Source: Chryseobacterium gwangjuense
GTDB taxonomy: Bacteria; Bacteroidota; Bacteroidia; Flavobacteriales; Weeksellaceae
Assembly: GCF_021311115.1 (NCBI RefSeq)
Contig: NZ_JAJTNP010000005.1
Span: 124,001 to 188,000, forward strand
Length of the DNA: 64,000 bases
Reading direction: 5' to 3'
Positions 44,238-53,245 of this stretch are shown piece by piece (within the stretch, counting starts at the first letter, position 1; each line of letters begins with the position of its first letter). Under the pieces are notes generated by a model. That model searched no databases. It had not been told where the DNA came from and saw nothing but the letters and a program-made list of their open reading frames with translations. Position numbers and translations under genes: made by a program.

Positions 44238-44957
44238 CTACCACTTCGCCAATCTCTTCAAATACGCCTGAACTGTATTTTCCAATCCCATATACAATGC
44301 CTCGGAAACTAAAGCATGGCCAATAGAAACCTCCAACAGATTGGGGATATTATCCGCAAAATATTTTAGATTTTCTAAGCTTAAGTCGTGACCAGCATTT
44401 AATCCTAATCCGTAATCTGCAGCCACCACAGCTGTTTCATAATAAGGTTTAATAGCCAATTCTTTATTTAAAGTATAGTTTTTTGCGTAAGCTTCAGTAT
44501 ACAATTCTATTCTGTCTGCTCCAGTTTTTGCTGCATATTCCACCAACTCCGGATTTGGATCCAGAAAAATTGAAGTACGAATTCCTGCATTTTTAAATTC
44601 AGTAATGATTTCGGTAAGAAAGCTTACATGTTTTATAGTGTCCCAACCCGCATTTGAAGTAATCGCATCATCTGCATCCGGAACCAAGGTTACCTGCTCC
44701 GGCTTCACCTCTAAAACCATATCAATAAACGGACGATGAGGATTTCCTTCGATATTGAATTCTGTAGTTACCAAAGGCTTTAGATCATATACATCTTTTC
44801 TGGTAATATGTCTTTCATCCGGTCGTGGATGAATCGTGATTCCCTGTCCGCCGAATTCCTGAATTTTAATTGCTGCCTCTGTTACACTTGGCGTTTCACC
44901 TCCTCTTGCATTTCTTAATGTCGCAATTTTATTGATATTGACACTTAATTTTGTCAT
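44238..44957 (-). CDS. pdxJ: pyridoxine 5'-phosphate synthase
   Basis: TIM-barrel enzyme joining 1-deoxyxylulose-5-phosphate and 3-amino-1-hydroxyacetone phosphate to pyridoxine 5'-phosphate (vitamin B6). 239 residues. Motifs: LSVNINKIATLRNARGGETPSVTEAA (N-terminus), GITIHPRPDERHI with His and Glu of the active site, VTLVPDADDAITSNAGWD, FLDPNPELVEYAAKTGADRIELYTEAYA, and GLNAGHDLSLENL with the phosphate-binding loop and GHALVSEALYMGL. The MscS-type gene starts only 10 bp upstream on the same strand, so co-transcription is likely. Confidence 0.96.
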   Translation of the reverse strand: MTKLSVNINKIATLRNARGGETPSVTEAAIKIQEFGGQGITIHPRPDERHITRKDVYDLKPLVTTEFNIEGNPHRPFIDMVLEVKPEQVTLVPDADDAITSNAGWDTIKHVSFLTEIITEFKNAGIRTSIFLDPNPELVEYAAKTGADRIELYTEAYAKNYTLNKELAIKPYYETAVVAADYGLGLNAGHDLSLENLKYFADNIPNLLEVSIGHALVSEALYMGLENTVQAYLKRLAKW

Positions 44958-44967
44958 TTTTACTATT

Positions 44968-46236
44968 TTAAATTTTAATATTAACCTGCATCACTTCTAA
45001 ATCAAATTCTTGAGAAGCTACTAGCAAATGATCAAAAATATCTGATTGAATTTGTTCAAAATGTTCCCATTTGGAATCGTTGGTAAAGCAATAAATCTCC
45101 AAAGGCAATCCCTGCGATGTAATTTCCATCTGCCTTACCAAAACAGTTCCTTCTTGATCGATATTTTTATTATGTCTCAGATATTCATAAGCATATTTCC
45201 TAAAAGTCCCAATATTGGTAAGCTGCTGACCATTAATCGTTTTTTCAGCATGACTGAGATTACTTCTCTGCTCATTAATTTCTTCTTTTTTTCGTAAAAG
45301 ATAGTCTTTCAGCAAATTAATTTCCACCAGCTTATCAAACATTTCATCATCTAAAAATTTAAATGATTTTATATTGAAAATAATAGATTTTTTTATTCTT
45401 CGCGTATTGCTTTCAGACATCACCTGAAGGTTTTTCACCTCTGTACTCATCAGATCATACGTAGGAATGGTAGAAACCGTTTTATCAAAACTCTGAATTC
45501 TTGTAGTAAGTAAAGTAATATCTTCAATCGTTCCTTCCAGATTATATTTCGGGATTCCGATCCAGTCGCCCACTTTCATATTTTTAGAAGTTGCCACATG
45601 TATCCCGGTTACAAAACCTAAAATCGTATCTCGGAACACCAATACCAACACCGCAGTAATTGCTCCTAAGCTTCCTACAATCGTCGTTCCTTTAATCCCA
45701 AAAATAACACAGATTCCTACAATTGAAAAAATAAAAATTCCAAGAATCTTCATTGTTTCTGAAATGGCATTTAATGCCATGATTTTATAAAAATCCTGTT
45801 TTATGCTAAAATAATTTCTAAAAGCCGTTAATCCACGATACAGCATTCCTGCAATAATCAAAACAACGCCTAAGTTAATTGATCTGATGATAAATGTATT
45901 CGTTTTTGGTATGGCTGACGGAGGAAATATAAACGTCTGAATGCTTGCCACAAAAGCTAAAGCAACAAAATGTGCCACAGAATTACTAACCCTGGATTCA
46001 TAAATAGATTTTATGATTGGGTATTTTTTTTCATCATGAAAAAACCTAAAAATAGAATTAATGACAGGTTTTAATATCAGATCTATCATCAAAAACAAAG
46101 CAATAAGCAATGCTAATTTTACAATCATATGAATGACCCAATCAAAACCGGCAGGTGAAATCTTGCTTATATAAATATAAAGCTGCTCACTCAGTTCCTG
46201 TATAAAGTTTTTTGTTTCTTGTAGTTGATCATTCAT
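44968..46236 (-). CDS. MscS/YbdG-type mechanosensitive channel
   Basis: A 422-residue inner-membrane channel. It has about five hydrophobic helices, with the pore-lining GSLGAITAVLVLVFRDTILGFVTGIHVATSKNMKVGDWIGIP matching the MscS TM3 and beta-domain entry, then VEDITLLTTRIQSFDKTVSTIPTYDLMSTEVKNL of the cytosolic vestibule. The long N-terminal extension fits the YbdG/MscM-like group. ATG at 46234-46236 is preferred over the GTG at 46237-46239, because a TAAATTTG box lies 5 nt before the ATG. Osmoprotection is the known family role. Confidence 0.92.
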   Translation of the reverse strand: MNDQLQETKNFIQELSEQLYIYISKISPAGFDWVIHMIVKLALLIALFLMIDLILKPVINSIFRFFHDEKKYPIIKSIYESRVSNSVAHFVALAFVASIQTFIFPPSAIPKTNTFIIRSINLGVVLIIAGMLYRGLTAFRNYFSIKQDFYKIMALNAISETMKILGIFIFSIVGICVIFGIKGTTIVGSLGAITAVLVLVFRDTILGFVTGIHVATSKNMKVGDWIGIPKYNLEGTIEDITLLTTRIQSFDKTVSTIPTYDLMSTEVKNLQVMSESNTRRIKKSIIFNIKSFKFLDDEMFDKLVEINLLKDYLLRKKEEINEQRSNLSHAEKTINGQQLTNIGTFRKYAYEYLRHNKNIDQEGTVLVRQMEITSQGLPLEIYCFTNDSKWEHFEQIQSDIFDHLLVASQEFDLEVMQVNIKI

Positions 46237-46241
46237 CACAG

Positions 46242-46249
46242 CAAATTTA
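46242..46249 (-). promoter_or_regulatory. -7 box TAAATTTG, 5 nt before the MscS ATG
   Basis: Exact TAnnTTTG on the minus strand; predicts leaderless transcription of the MscS-pdxJ unit. Confidence 0.55.
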
Positions 46250-46458
46250 GGAAAATTACGACTGATTTTTATTACAATTTCTTTATCAATTTTCAGCCCA
46301 AAATTGATAATTCAACAACATCCATTTTAAATATTTTAAAAATATTAAATTCACCAAAACAACGATAAACAAATGAAAATTTAACTAAAAATAAACAATA
46401 TAAATTAATTATCAATAAAATATTTAAACTTTTAACAGTTTTATATTAATTATTTATT

Positions 46459-46466
46459 TACATTTG
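46459..46466 (+). promoter_or_regulatory. -7 box TACATTTG for the lipoprotein gene at 46499
   Basis: Exact TAnnTTTG, 32 bp before the ATG. Confidence 0.5.
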
Positions 46467-46498
46467 AATAAAACTAAACAAATCAAAATCAAATACAT

Positions 46499-47692
46499 AT
46501 GAGAAAACACTACTTATTTATTTTATTGTGTGTATTCACACTTTTAATTAATTGCAAAGGAGATGAATCAATGAACACTCCTGATGATAATCCTTCCACA
46601 GTTGTTCAAACCGGAAAAGTTGAAGGAAAAGTAATGGCCAACAACGGAACAAAACCCATCGGCGGAGCGATTGTTTTCACTATCGACAGCAATAACAAAG
46701 TTTATCACACTTATTCTGATGCCAATGGAAACTTCAGCCTTGCTGCTCCGGAAGGAAATACTACTCTTCATATCCAAACCGGTGGTGGACAGAATTTCAG
46801 AACAGAAATTCCGATTACAGTAAAAAAGAATGAAACCATTACTATTCCGGTAACAGAATCCAAACTTACACAAGTTGCAAAAATGGCGTATGTAAAAGGG
46901 AGTTATGATGAAATTGAAGACATCATTACTGCTTTAGGCTATACTGCAACGGAAATCACCTATCAGGATTTGAAAAATCTTACAAAAATTGCACAATACG
47001 ACATTATTTTCCTGAATTGTGGTTCAAGAGGAACATCGCAAACAGGAAATACTACACCAAGCAACGACGCATTAGTGTATACCAATCTTTCAACTTTTGT
47101 AGCTAACGGAGGTAGTTTATACAGCTCAGACTGGGCTTCTGCCTATCTTGTAGGAGGTGATACCAATACTACCGCATGCAATGCTCCGGGTGGATTCATC
47201 AACGATAATTTACTTTGCTTAAAAAACACCGGGACAGCGGGAATGTATGCTGGTTGTACAGTTTCTAACTCGGCTTTAGCTACTGCAATCGGTTTCAATA
47301 CTTTGGATATCAATTACGATTTAGGAGCATGGGAAAAAATCCAAACTTATGACCCTGCTTTCTGGGAAGTTTTAGTAGAGAAAAACAATGAGCCATTAAT
47401 GATCCGTACAGGACATTACACCAGTACTACTGCACCTCAAACACCAGTAGGAACGTCTGCAAACAATAATTTCATGACCATTTGCCATCAGGTTTCTACA
47501 GGAAATAATATTACCATTACGATCAATACAAATGCATGGGCTTCTCATCAAGCTCATGGTGATACACAAGGTCCTTGTTCTGGTGGAAATTCAAACAGTG
47601 GCAAAATTTATTACACCACATTCCATAATCACGCAACCGGAAATATCGGAAAAACAGAACCTATTTTGGAATATGTCATTTTAAATCTTTAG
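46499..47692 (+). CDS. lipoprotein with carboxypeptidase-regulatory-like domain
   Basis: A 397-residue predicted outer-membrane or surface lipoprotein. Lipobox LLINC (Cys19) followed by an acidic linker KGDES. Residues about 40-110 form a CarboxypepD_reg-like Ig fold (VEGKVMANNGTKPIGGAIVFTIDSNNKVYHTYSDANGNFSLAAPEG). The remainder has an alpha/beta layout with YDEIEDIITALGYTATEITYQDLKNL, YDIIFLNCGSRG and FVANGGSLYSSDWASAYLV, reminiscent of ThuA/GATase-like or DUF4350-like folds that often lack catalysis. Specific function not known. Confidence 0.78.
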   Translation: MRKHYLFILLCVFTLLINCKGDESMNTPDDNPSTVVQTGKVEGKVMANNGTKPIGGAIVFTIDSNNKVYHTYSDANGNFSLAAPEGNTTLHIQTGGGQNFRTEIPITVKKNETITIPVTESKLTQVAKMAYVKGSYDEIEDIITALGYTATEITYQDLKNLTKIAQYDIIFLNCGSRGTSQTGNTTPSNDALVYTNLSTFVANGGSLYSSDWASAYLVGGDTNTTACNAPGGFINDNLLCLKNTGTAGMYAGCTVSNSALATAIGFNTLDINYDLGAWEKIQTYDPAFWEVLVEKNNEPLMIRTGHYTSTTAPQTPVGTSANNNFMTICHQVSTGNNITITINTNAWASHQAHGDTQGPCSGGNSNSGKIYYTTFHNHATGNIGKTEPILEYVILNL

Positions 47693-47776
47693 TCTTCATT
47701 ATAAACGTAGTGTAAACATTCGAAGTGGCTTTTAACAAAGCCACTTTTTTTATATCTTGCATAGACAAATAAAAAA

Positions 47777-48268
47777 ATGGATACAGCATTAATCAATATT
47801 CTTTGCCTGATTTTATTAGTTATAGGGATCTTAGGAACTTTTCTGCCGGTGTTACCAGGATTATTACTAAGTATTTGCGGATTGTTAATTTATAAATTCG
47901 GAACAGATTCAGACTTACCCATGATCTATATTTGGGCTTTTGGAATCTTAACATTAGTCTCCTTGGTTCTGAGCTATGTAATTCCTGCAAAAACGACAAA
48001 AAAGTACGGCGGAACACGTTGGGGAAGCATTGGATCTGTTGTAGGAACCATTGTGGGAATGTTTTTACCCATTCCTTTAGGGTTTCTGATCGGGATGTTT
48101 GCCGGAGTTTTTATCGGCGAATTACTGCACGACAGCAAAGACATGAATAAAGCTCTAAAATCAACAAAAGGAGCTTTCATCGGATTCATTTATGGAACAG
48201 GTTTCAGTTTTGTAGTAGGTGTGGCAATGTTTTTGGTTGTAGTCTTAGATATGATGAATATTATTTAA
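47777..48268 (+). CDS. DUF456 family membrane protein
   Basis: A 163-residue inner-membrane protein with hydrophobic helices and glycine-rich turns: ILGTFLPVLPGLLLSICGLLIYKFG near the N-terminus and GTRWGSIGSVVGTIVGMFLPIPLGFLIGMFAGVFIGELLHDS in the middle, which is the DUF456 signature. Function is unknown. The next gene starts 13 bp downstream, so they are probably co-transcribed. Confidence 0.88.
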   Translation: MDTALINILCLILLVIGILGTFLPVLPGLLLSICGLLIYKFGTDSDLPMIYIWAFGILTLVSLVLSYVIPAKTTKKYGGTRWGSIGSVVGTIVGMFLPIPLGFLIGMFAGVFIGELLHDSKDMNKALKSTKGAFIGFIYGTGFSFVVGVAMFLVVVLDMMNII

Positions 48269-48281
48269 AAAAGGAAAAATC

Positions 48282-48779
48282 ATGTTACATAAAATCTTTA
48301 TATTAAGTTTAGGATTATTGTTTTTAGCAAACTGTAATGCTCAAAAAGAAACCAAAACCTCAACAAAAGTGAACGTTGACAAAAACGGAGCAACTCAAGT
48401 GACAAATAAAGACGGTGAAATCATATATTTCAACGAAGGTGAAAACAAATTCCTGAAAGCCTACGAAATGAATGTAACTTTCAAAGGGATTTCCGAAGAC
48501 AGCCGTTGCCCGAAAGATGTGACTTGCGTTTGGGCAGGAGTTGCTGTTGCACAAGTAGAAGTAATGGGAATAGCAACCCGACCAATGACCATTAACCTTG
48601 CAAGCATGGATAACAAAGGAAGAAATTACCACAAATCAGCAGAATTCAACGGATATACAATTTCATTAGCCGATGTTCAACCTTATCCCGGAGCTTCAGA
48701 AGGAACAAAACCATTAAATGGAAAATACAGAATCGGAATTACCATCAAAAAATCAGGAGAGGCAACTACCAGGAAATAG
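48282..48779 (+). CDS. small lipoprotein with a paired-Cys motif
   Basis: A 165-residue lipoprotein: lipobox LANC (Cys18), then a Ser/Thr/Lys linker. The mature part has GISEDSRCPKDVTCVWAGVAVAQVEVMG, a motif (SRCP...CVWAG) found in many Bacteroidota and other exported proteins; the two Cys are seven residues apart and may form a disulfide or bind a metal or heme-like ligand. Beta-rich otherwise, role unknown. Overlaps the convergent ung gene by 14 bp at its 3' end. Confidence 0.75.
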   Translation: MLHKIFILSLGLLFLANCNAQKETKTSTKVNVDKNGATQVTNKDGEIIYFNEGENKFLKAYEMNVTFKGISEDSRCPKDVTCVWAGVAVAQVEVMGIATRPMTINLASMDNKGRNYHKSAEFNGYTISLADVQPYPGASEGTKPLNGKYRIGITIKKSGEATTRK

Positions 48780-49407
48780 GCTTCTTCCCTTTTGAAACCA
48801 GATATTCATTAATTTTTGAAAAAGGTTTGCTCCCGAAAAATCCTCTGTACACAGAAAATGGAGAGGGATGTGCAGACTTTAAAATAAAATGCTTAGCCGG
48901 ATCGATGAATTCGGCTTTTTTTTGTGCAAAAGCACCCCACAATACAAAAACTACATTTTCTTTTTTATCCGAAATTTCTTTAATGATATAATTGGTAAAT
49001 GTTTCCCAACCCAAATCTTTATGAGAATTCGGAGTATGTGCACGAACCGTTAAAGTCGCATTTAACAATAAAACGCCCTGTTTTCCCCAGTCATCAAGCT
49101 CTTTTGAAATTCTCACCACTCCCAAATCATCTTTCAGTTCAATGAAAATATTTTTAAGAGATGGCGGTGCTGCAACCTGCTCGGAAACAGAGAAACACAA
49201 ACCATTCGCCTGATAATCGTTATGATAAGGATCTTGCCCGATAATCACCACTTCAATATCTTCGAAAGGAGTGATTTCTAATGCTCTGAAAATTTGATTT
49301 TTCGGGGGAAAAACTTTTGTAGTTGTGTATTCTTGTTTTACTTTTTCCCAAAGATTGGTAAAATAGGGAGTACTTTTTATAGGGGCTAGTATTTCTGTCC
49401 AGGTCAT
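48766..49407 (-). CDS. ung: uracil-DNA glycosylase, family 1
   Basis: Removes uracil from DNA in base-excision repair. 213 residues. Catalytic water-activating loop GQDPYH with Asp59, FSV after the pocket, LLLNATLTVR, and the minor-groove loop HPSPFS with His180, all in family order. Converges on the lipoprotein gene and shares its last 14 bp. It is about 20 bp from the next gene upstream; I saw no dedicated promoter box. Confidence 0.97.
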   Translation of the reverse strand: MTWTEILAPIKSTPYFTNLWEKVKQEYTTTKVFPPKNQIFRALEITPFEDIEVVIIGQDPYHNDYQANGLCFSVSEQVAAPPSLKNIFIELKDDLGVVRISKELDDWGKQGVLLLNATLTVRAHTPNSHKDLGWETFTNYIIKEISDKKENVVFVLWGAFAQKKAEFIDPAKHFILKSAHPSPFSVYRGFFGSKPFSKINEYLVSKGKKPISW

Positions 49408-49430
49408 TTTATTTTGCTAATATCAGATTT

Positions 49431-50267
49431 CTAATATTTTATTACTTTTTTATTAAATATTTGTCCATCCTTCAGCATATATTTAATTATATATACACCA
49501 TTAGGTAATTGCGATAAATCCACTCTATCTTCAAACATTTCAATGTCAATTTTCGCTCCATTTAAATTAAACACCTCAATACTTTTTACATTTTTATAGT
49601 TAAAAAATACATTTCCTGTTGTAGGATTAGGATATATCTTTAATTCTTTGCTAGCTGGGTTATTTCCTAGATCATTTGTTGCTAAAGCAGATAATGTACA
49701 ATTCTTAAAAATTGTGAGTTTTGTTTCCTCATTCGAAGAATGCCACGCATTATTATAAAACTTAGATACCCCATCAGCATCTGTTTTAAGAAACATTTCT
49801 TGATATACATTTTGATTATTAGCTGTTTTTAATTGATAACCAAACCAAACTTTCCCTCCAAAATTACTGCCTACCAAACTAAATGATAGAGGTATGGTAA
49901 CTTTATAATAATATCCATACTGACCAGAATTACCTATAGATATTACTGAAGATGGTATTACATCAAAATTCGATATCAAATTTCCGGGAACTCCATTTTG
50001 ATCTTGATAAAGATATATTTTAGCTTGATTCACAGGTTCCACGATCGAAGGAGTTATCAGCCTTACCTCAAATTCAGCAGAGTCAAAATTAGCTGTTGTG
50101 CCATTATCTAAATTCAGATCAATTGCATGTATAACATTATTTACTGCACTGACAGCCATAGAAGTATTTGGTGAGTATGGCGGTGAAAAAACATAATCAC
50201 ACGCATTTGCACTTTGTGAAAAAATAGGAATATAAGTAAGAACAATAAAAAATAACAGTTTTTTCAT
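49431..50267 (-). CDS. secreted protein with T9SS sorting domain
   Basis: A 278-residue protein. Signal peptide about 1-22 (ending SQSANA), a beta-sandwich-like body (ACDYVFSPPYSPNTSMAVSAVNNVIHAIDLNLDNGTTANFDSAEF...), and a type A T9SS C-terminal domain from about residue 207 (KELKIYPNPTTGNVFFNYKNVKSIEVFNLNGAKI...LPNGVYIIKYMLKDGQ). It is exported through T9SS; substrate or ligand unknown. A TAATTTTG box lies 23 bp upstream of the ATG. Confidence 0.85.
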   Translation of the reverse strand: MKKLLFFIVLTYIPIFSQSANACDYVFSPPYSPNTSMAVSAVNNVIHAIDLNLDNGTTANFDSAEFEVRLITPSIVEPVNQAKIYLYQDQNGVPGNLISNFDVIPSSVISIGNSGQYGYYYKVTIPLSFSLVGSNFGGKVWFGYQLKTANNQNVYQEMFLKTDADGVSKFYNNAWHSSNEETKLTIFKNCTLSALATNDLGNNPASKELKIYPNPTTGNVFFNYKNVKSIEVFNLNGAKIDIEMFEDRVDLSQLPNGVYIIKYMLKDGQIFNKKVIKY

Positions 50268-50290
50268 GGTGTATAAATTTTGATTCTACA

Positions 50291-50298
50291 CAAAATTA
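50291..50298 (-). promoter_or_regulatory. -7 box TAATTTTG for the T9SS protein gene at 49431
   Basis: Exact TAnnTTTG on the minus strand, 23 bp upstream of the ATG at 50267. Confidence 0.5.
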
Positions 50299-50326
50299 AT
50301 ATTTAAATCTAAAGATCATAAAAAAA

Positions 50327-50845
50327 TCACCATAACTCTTTCATTTTCTTCAAACTAAAAACCAAGTTATCAGGAAAACCTTCATCTTCTCTTCCCTCTT
50401 CCAATATAAAATCATGTTTTAGAAGAAGATCTTTAGAGTTTTCATTAAACTTATTGGTCATTGCAACAATTTCGTGTAAATGTAAATCATTAAAAGCAAA
50501 ATCTAAAACGGCTTTCAACGCTTCCGACATGATACCTTGCCTGTGATAATTGGGTAATAATTCGTAACCAACCTCAGCAACAGTTCTGTCTTCAGAAAAT
50601 TTCCAAAGGCAAATCGTTCCGATCAGATTCGGTTGATCTTTTAAAGAAATCCCCCAATAAAATGTTTGATTATTCTGAGTTCTTTCTTTAATGGTTAAAA
50701 TAAATTGCAGTGCATCATAATTGTTTTTCGGAGAGTTTCTCTGCACAAATTGATTGATGACTTCATTACTTCGTATTTTCAGAATATCGTCAACGTAGCT
50801 TTCGTTGATTTCTTTTAGTTGTAGTCTTTCGGTTTCCAGTTTCAT
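50327..50845 (-). CDS. GNAT N-acetyltransferase (RimJ/RimL-like)
   Basis: A 172-residue acetyl-CoA-dependent acetyltransferase of the ribosomal-protein-alanine acetyltransferase type: LETERLQLKEINESYVDDILKIRSNEVINQFV at the start, FYWGISLKDQPNLIGTICLW, then motif A VAEVGYELLPNYHRQGIMSEALKAVLDFAF with Q/R-x-x-G-x-A for CoA binding, and AMTNKFNENSKDLLLKHDF. Target could be a ribosomal protein, an antibiotic or a small metabolite. A TAAATTTG box 4 nt upstream predicts a leaderless mRNA. Confidence 0.9.
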   Translation of the reverse strand: MKLETERLQLKEINESYVDDILKIRSNEVINQFVQRNSPKNNYDALQFILTIKERTQNNQTFYWGISLKDQPNLIGTICLWKFSEDRTVAEVGYELLPNYHRQGIMSEALKAVLDFAFNDLHLHEIVAMTNKFNENSKDLLLKHDFILEEGREDEGFPDNLVFSLKKMKELW

Positions 50846-50849
50846 CTCT

Positions 50850-50857
50850 CAAATTTA
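50850..50857 (-). promoter_or_regulatory. -7 box TAAATTTG, 4 nt before the GNAT ATG
   Basis: Exact TAnnTTTG on the minus strand; AGAG separates it from the start codon. Confidence 0.6.
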
Positions 50858-51079
50858 CTAATTAAACTAATCAATCCTAACCATAAAAAATCACAAAAGA
50901 TTTTATTGAAAAATAAGTTGATCAAAAGTCCAAAAATCAAAGAGTAAAAAAAACTTTGTCTTCTTAATATTTATAGTTCAAATAAACTCAAATAATTCTC
51001 ATTTTACTCTTTCGAAACTTTTGTGGTTAAATAAAATGTAAACACACTCACTTTCAAGTTAACATTCACATTTTCTCAC

Positions 51080-51087
51080 TAAATTTG
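51080..51087 (+). promoter_or_regulatory. -7 box TAAATTTG, 4 nt before the GTG at 51092
   Basis: Exact TAnnTTTG. The only reading-frame start near it is GTG (51092-51094); the ATG two bases up runs into a stop after two codons. Confidence 0.55.
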
Positions 51088-51091
51088 CAAT

Positions 51092-53239
51092 GTGTATATA
51101 AATAAAGAAGATTTAAACGAATTAGAGTTTCCGCAATTGCTCGCGGAAATTTCTCCTTTTGCGTATTCTCCGAAAACGAGAGAAAAAATTCTTCAACTTC
51201 GTCCGATGGAAATTGACGAGGCAGAATTTTCTTTGAAAAAAACTTCCGAATATTTGTCGAGTTTTGAAAGTTCAAATGCGATTCCGTTTGATGAATATGA
51301 GGATATTGAAAGTGAGTTGAAGCTTATGCTGATTGAAAATTACCGTCTGGAAAACAGCGCTTTCATCAAAATCAAAACCCTCACGGAACAAATCGGAAAA
51401 CTACAGAAATTCTTTCCGACCATGCCAGAAACCTTCCCAACTTTAATCGGAGATGTTTCTGTGTTGGAATTCAAAAAAGAAATTATTGATAAGGTTGATA
51501 AAGTTTTTAACCGTTTTGGCGAAGTAAAAAGTGAAGCTTCACCAATTTTAAAAGGACTGAGAACGGAAATTCAGCATGCCAGAAAAGCAATTACAGAAAA
51601 CTTTAACAGAGCTTTGTTCAATTACGGACAAAGTGATTTTTTGGATGACATTCGTGAAACGATTATTGATGATCAAAGAGTGTTGGCGGTAAAATCTGCT
51701 TACAAGAAAAGAGTAGCAGGAAGAGTGTTGGGATTATCAAAAACAGGTTCTATCACTTATATGCAGCCAGATAGTGTTGTTAAGCATTATTTCAAACTTA
51801 AAGAAAGCGAAGAAGAGGAGAAAAAAGAAATTGATAAAATTCTGAGGAAATTAACTGCAGAATTAGCAGAATTCCAACCTCAGCTTTGGAGATATCAGCA
51901 ATATATTTTTGATCTTGATTTAACGAGAGCCAAAGCAAAATTTGCAGAGTTAATCAACGGTGTTTTACCTAAAATCAACCGTCATAAAACGTTAAGATTA
52001 AGAGAGGCTTTCCATCCTTTATTATTTTTAAGAAATAAAGCAGAAAACAAAACGATCTTCTCTCAAACTCTGACTTTAACGGATCAGAACAGAATTATCT
52101 GTATTTCCGGACCGAATGCAGGAGGAAAGTCCATTACCTTAAAAACTGTCGGATTACTTCAGTTGATGATTCAGAGTGGAATTTTAGTTCCTACTCACCC
52201 GAAATCGGAAATGTTTTTCTTTGACAAAATCATGACCGATATTGGGGATAACCAATCCATTGAGAACCATCTTTCGACGTATTCATCAAGATTGAAGAAA
52301 ATGTCGGGAATCATTCGTGAAGCAGATGCCAATACGCTTTTATTAATCGATGAATTTGGAACAGGTTCCGATCCTGAATTAGGGGGTGCTTTGGCAGAAA
52401 GTTTCCTTGAATTTTTCTACGATAAAAAGAGTTTTTCAATCATTACCACCCACTACACCAACATCAAATTGGTGATAGAGCAGCTTCCTCACGCAGAAAA
52501 TGCGGCAATGTTATTTAATGAAGAAACTTTGGAACCGATGTACAAACTGGAAGTCGGACAAGCAGGAAGTTCATTTACTTTTGAAGTTGCTGAAAAGAAC
52601 AAAATTCCAAGGTTTATTATTCATTCTGCCAAGAAAAAAGTGGAACATGATATTGTGAATCTGGATAAAACGATTGTAAAGCTTCAACAGGAAAAATTTG
52701 AGGTTGAAAAACTGAAATCTGATCTTGCCGAAAGAAAAGAATCCGTTGAAGATAAGCGAGATAATCTGCAAAAACTGAACGACCAGCTTCAACAAAAATT
52801 GTATAATTTTCAGAAATTATATGAGGAAGAGCATCGTAAATTACAGTTCGGGAATAAGATTGAGACATTCATCGACAGCTATATAAAAGGAAAATCCAGA
52901 AAGGATGTTGTGAAAGATTTTGTGAAGATTCTGGAACAGGAAAAATTCAGAAAAATTGGAGCAGATAAGGATGAAAGTAAACGACTTCAAGTGGTAAAAA
53001 GAAAAATCACTCAACAACTGAAGAAAGAGGAAGTCATTGAAAAAATAACTGAAACCAACGAAAAGCTGGAAGAAAAACGCAAAATTGACCGTGCTCTTTG
53101 GTTGAAAATCGGACAACGAGTTCGTATTTCCGGAAGTACGAGCGTTGGAACGATTGAAAAGATTTCCAGAAACAAGGTCATTGTGAATTACGGAACGTTC
53201 AAAACGACGATAGATGCGGATGAATTGGAAAGAATTTAA
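51092..53239 (+). CDS. mutS2: MutS2-type ATPase lacking the Smr nuclease domain
   Basis: A 715-residue MutS-superfamily protein. MutS2-like N-terminal helical part, core ATPase with Walker A GPNAGGKS (340-347), STYSSRLKKMSGI, LLIDEFGTGSDPELGGALAESFLEFF and the TTHYTNIK switch, then a long coiled coil (about 495-690) typical of MutS2. Full-length MutS2 (about 780 residues) ends in a Smr endonuclease domain; here the chain stops with GQRVRISGSTSVGTIEKISRNKVIVNYGTFKTTIDADELERI, a KOW-like segment, and no Smr motif follows. The start is a GTG. Proposed roles in the family include ribosome rescue and suppression of recombination. Confidence 0.88.
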   Translation: MYINKEDLNELEFPQLLAEISPFAYSPKTREKILQLRPMEIDEAEFSLKKTSEYLSSFESSNAIPFDEYEDIESELKLMLIENYRLENSAFIKIKTLTEQIGKLQKFFPTMPETFPTLIGDVSVLEFKKEIIDKVDKVFNRFGEVKSEASPILKGLRTEIQHARKAITENFNRALFNYGQSDFLDDIRETIIDDQRVLAVKSAYKKRVAGRVLGLSKTGSITYMQPDSVVKHYFKLKESEEEEKKEIDKILRKLTAELAEFQPQLWRYQQYIFDLDLTRAKAKFAELINGVLPKINRHKTLRLREAFHPLLFLRNKAENKTIFSQTLTLTDQNRIICISGPNAGGKSITLKTVGLLQLMIQSGILVPTHPKSEMFFFDKIMTDIGDNQSIENHLSTYSSRLKKMSGIIREADANTLLLIDEFGTGSDPELGGALAESFLEFFYDKKSFSIITTHYTNIKLVIEQLPHAENAAMLFNEETLEPMYKLEVGQAGSSFTFEVAEKNKIPRFIIHSAKKKVEHDIVNLDKTIVKLQQEKFEVEKLKSDLAERKESVEDKRDNLQKLNDQLQQKLYNFQKLYEEEHRKLQFGNKIETFIDSYIKGKSRKDVVKDFVKILEQEKFRKIGADKDESKRLQVVKRKITQQLKKEEVIEKITETNEKLEEKRKIDRALWLKIGQRVRISGSTSVGTIEKISRNKVIVNYGTFKTTIDADELERI

Positions 53240-53245
53240 TGAAGA

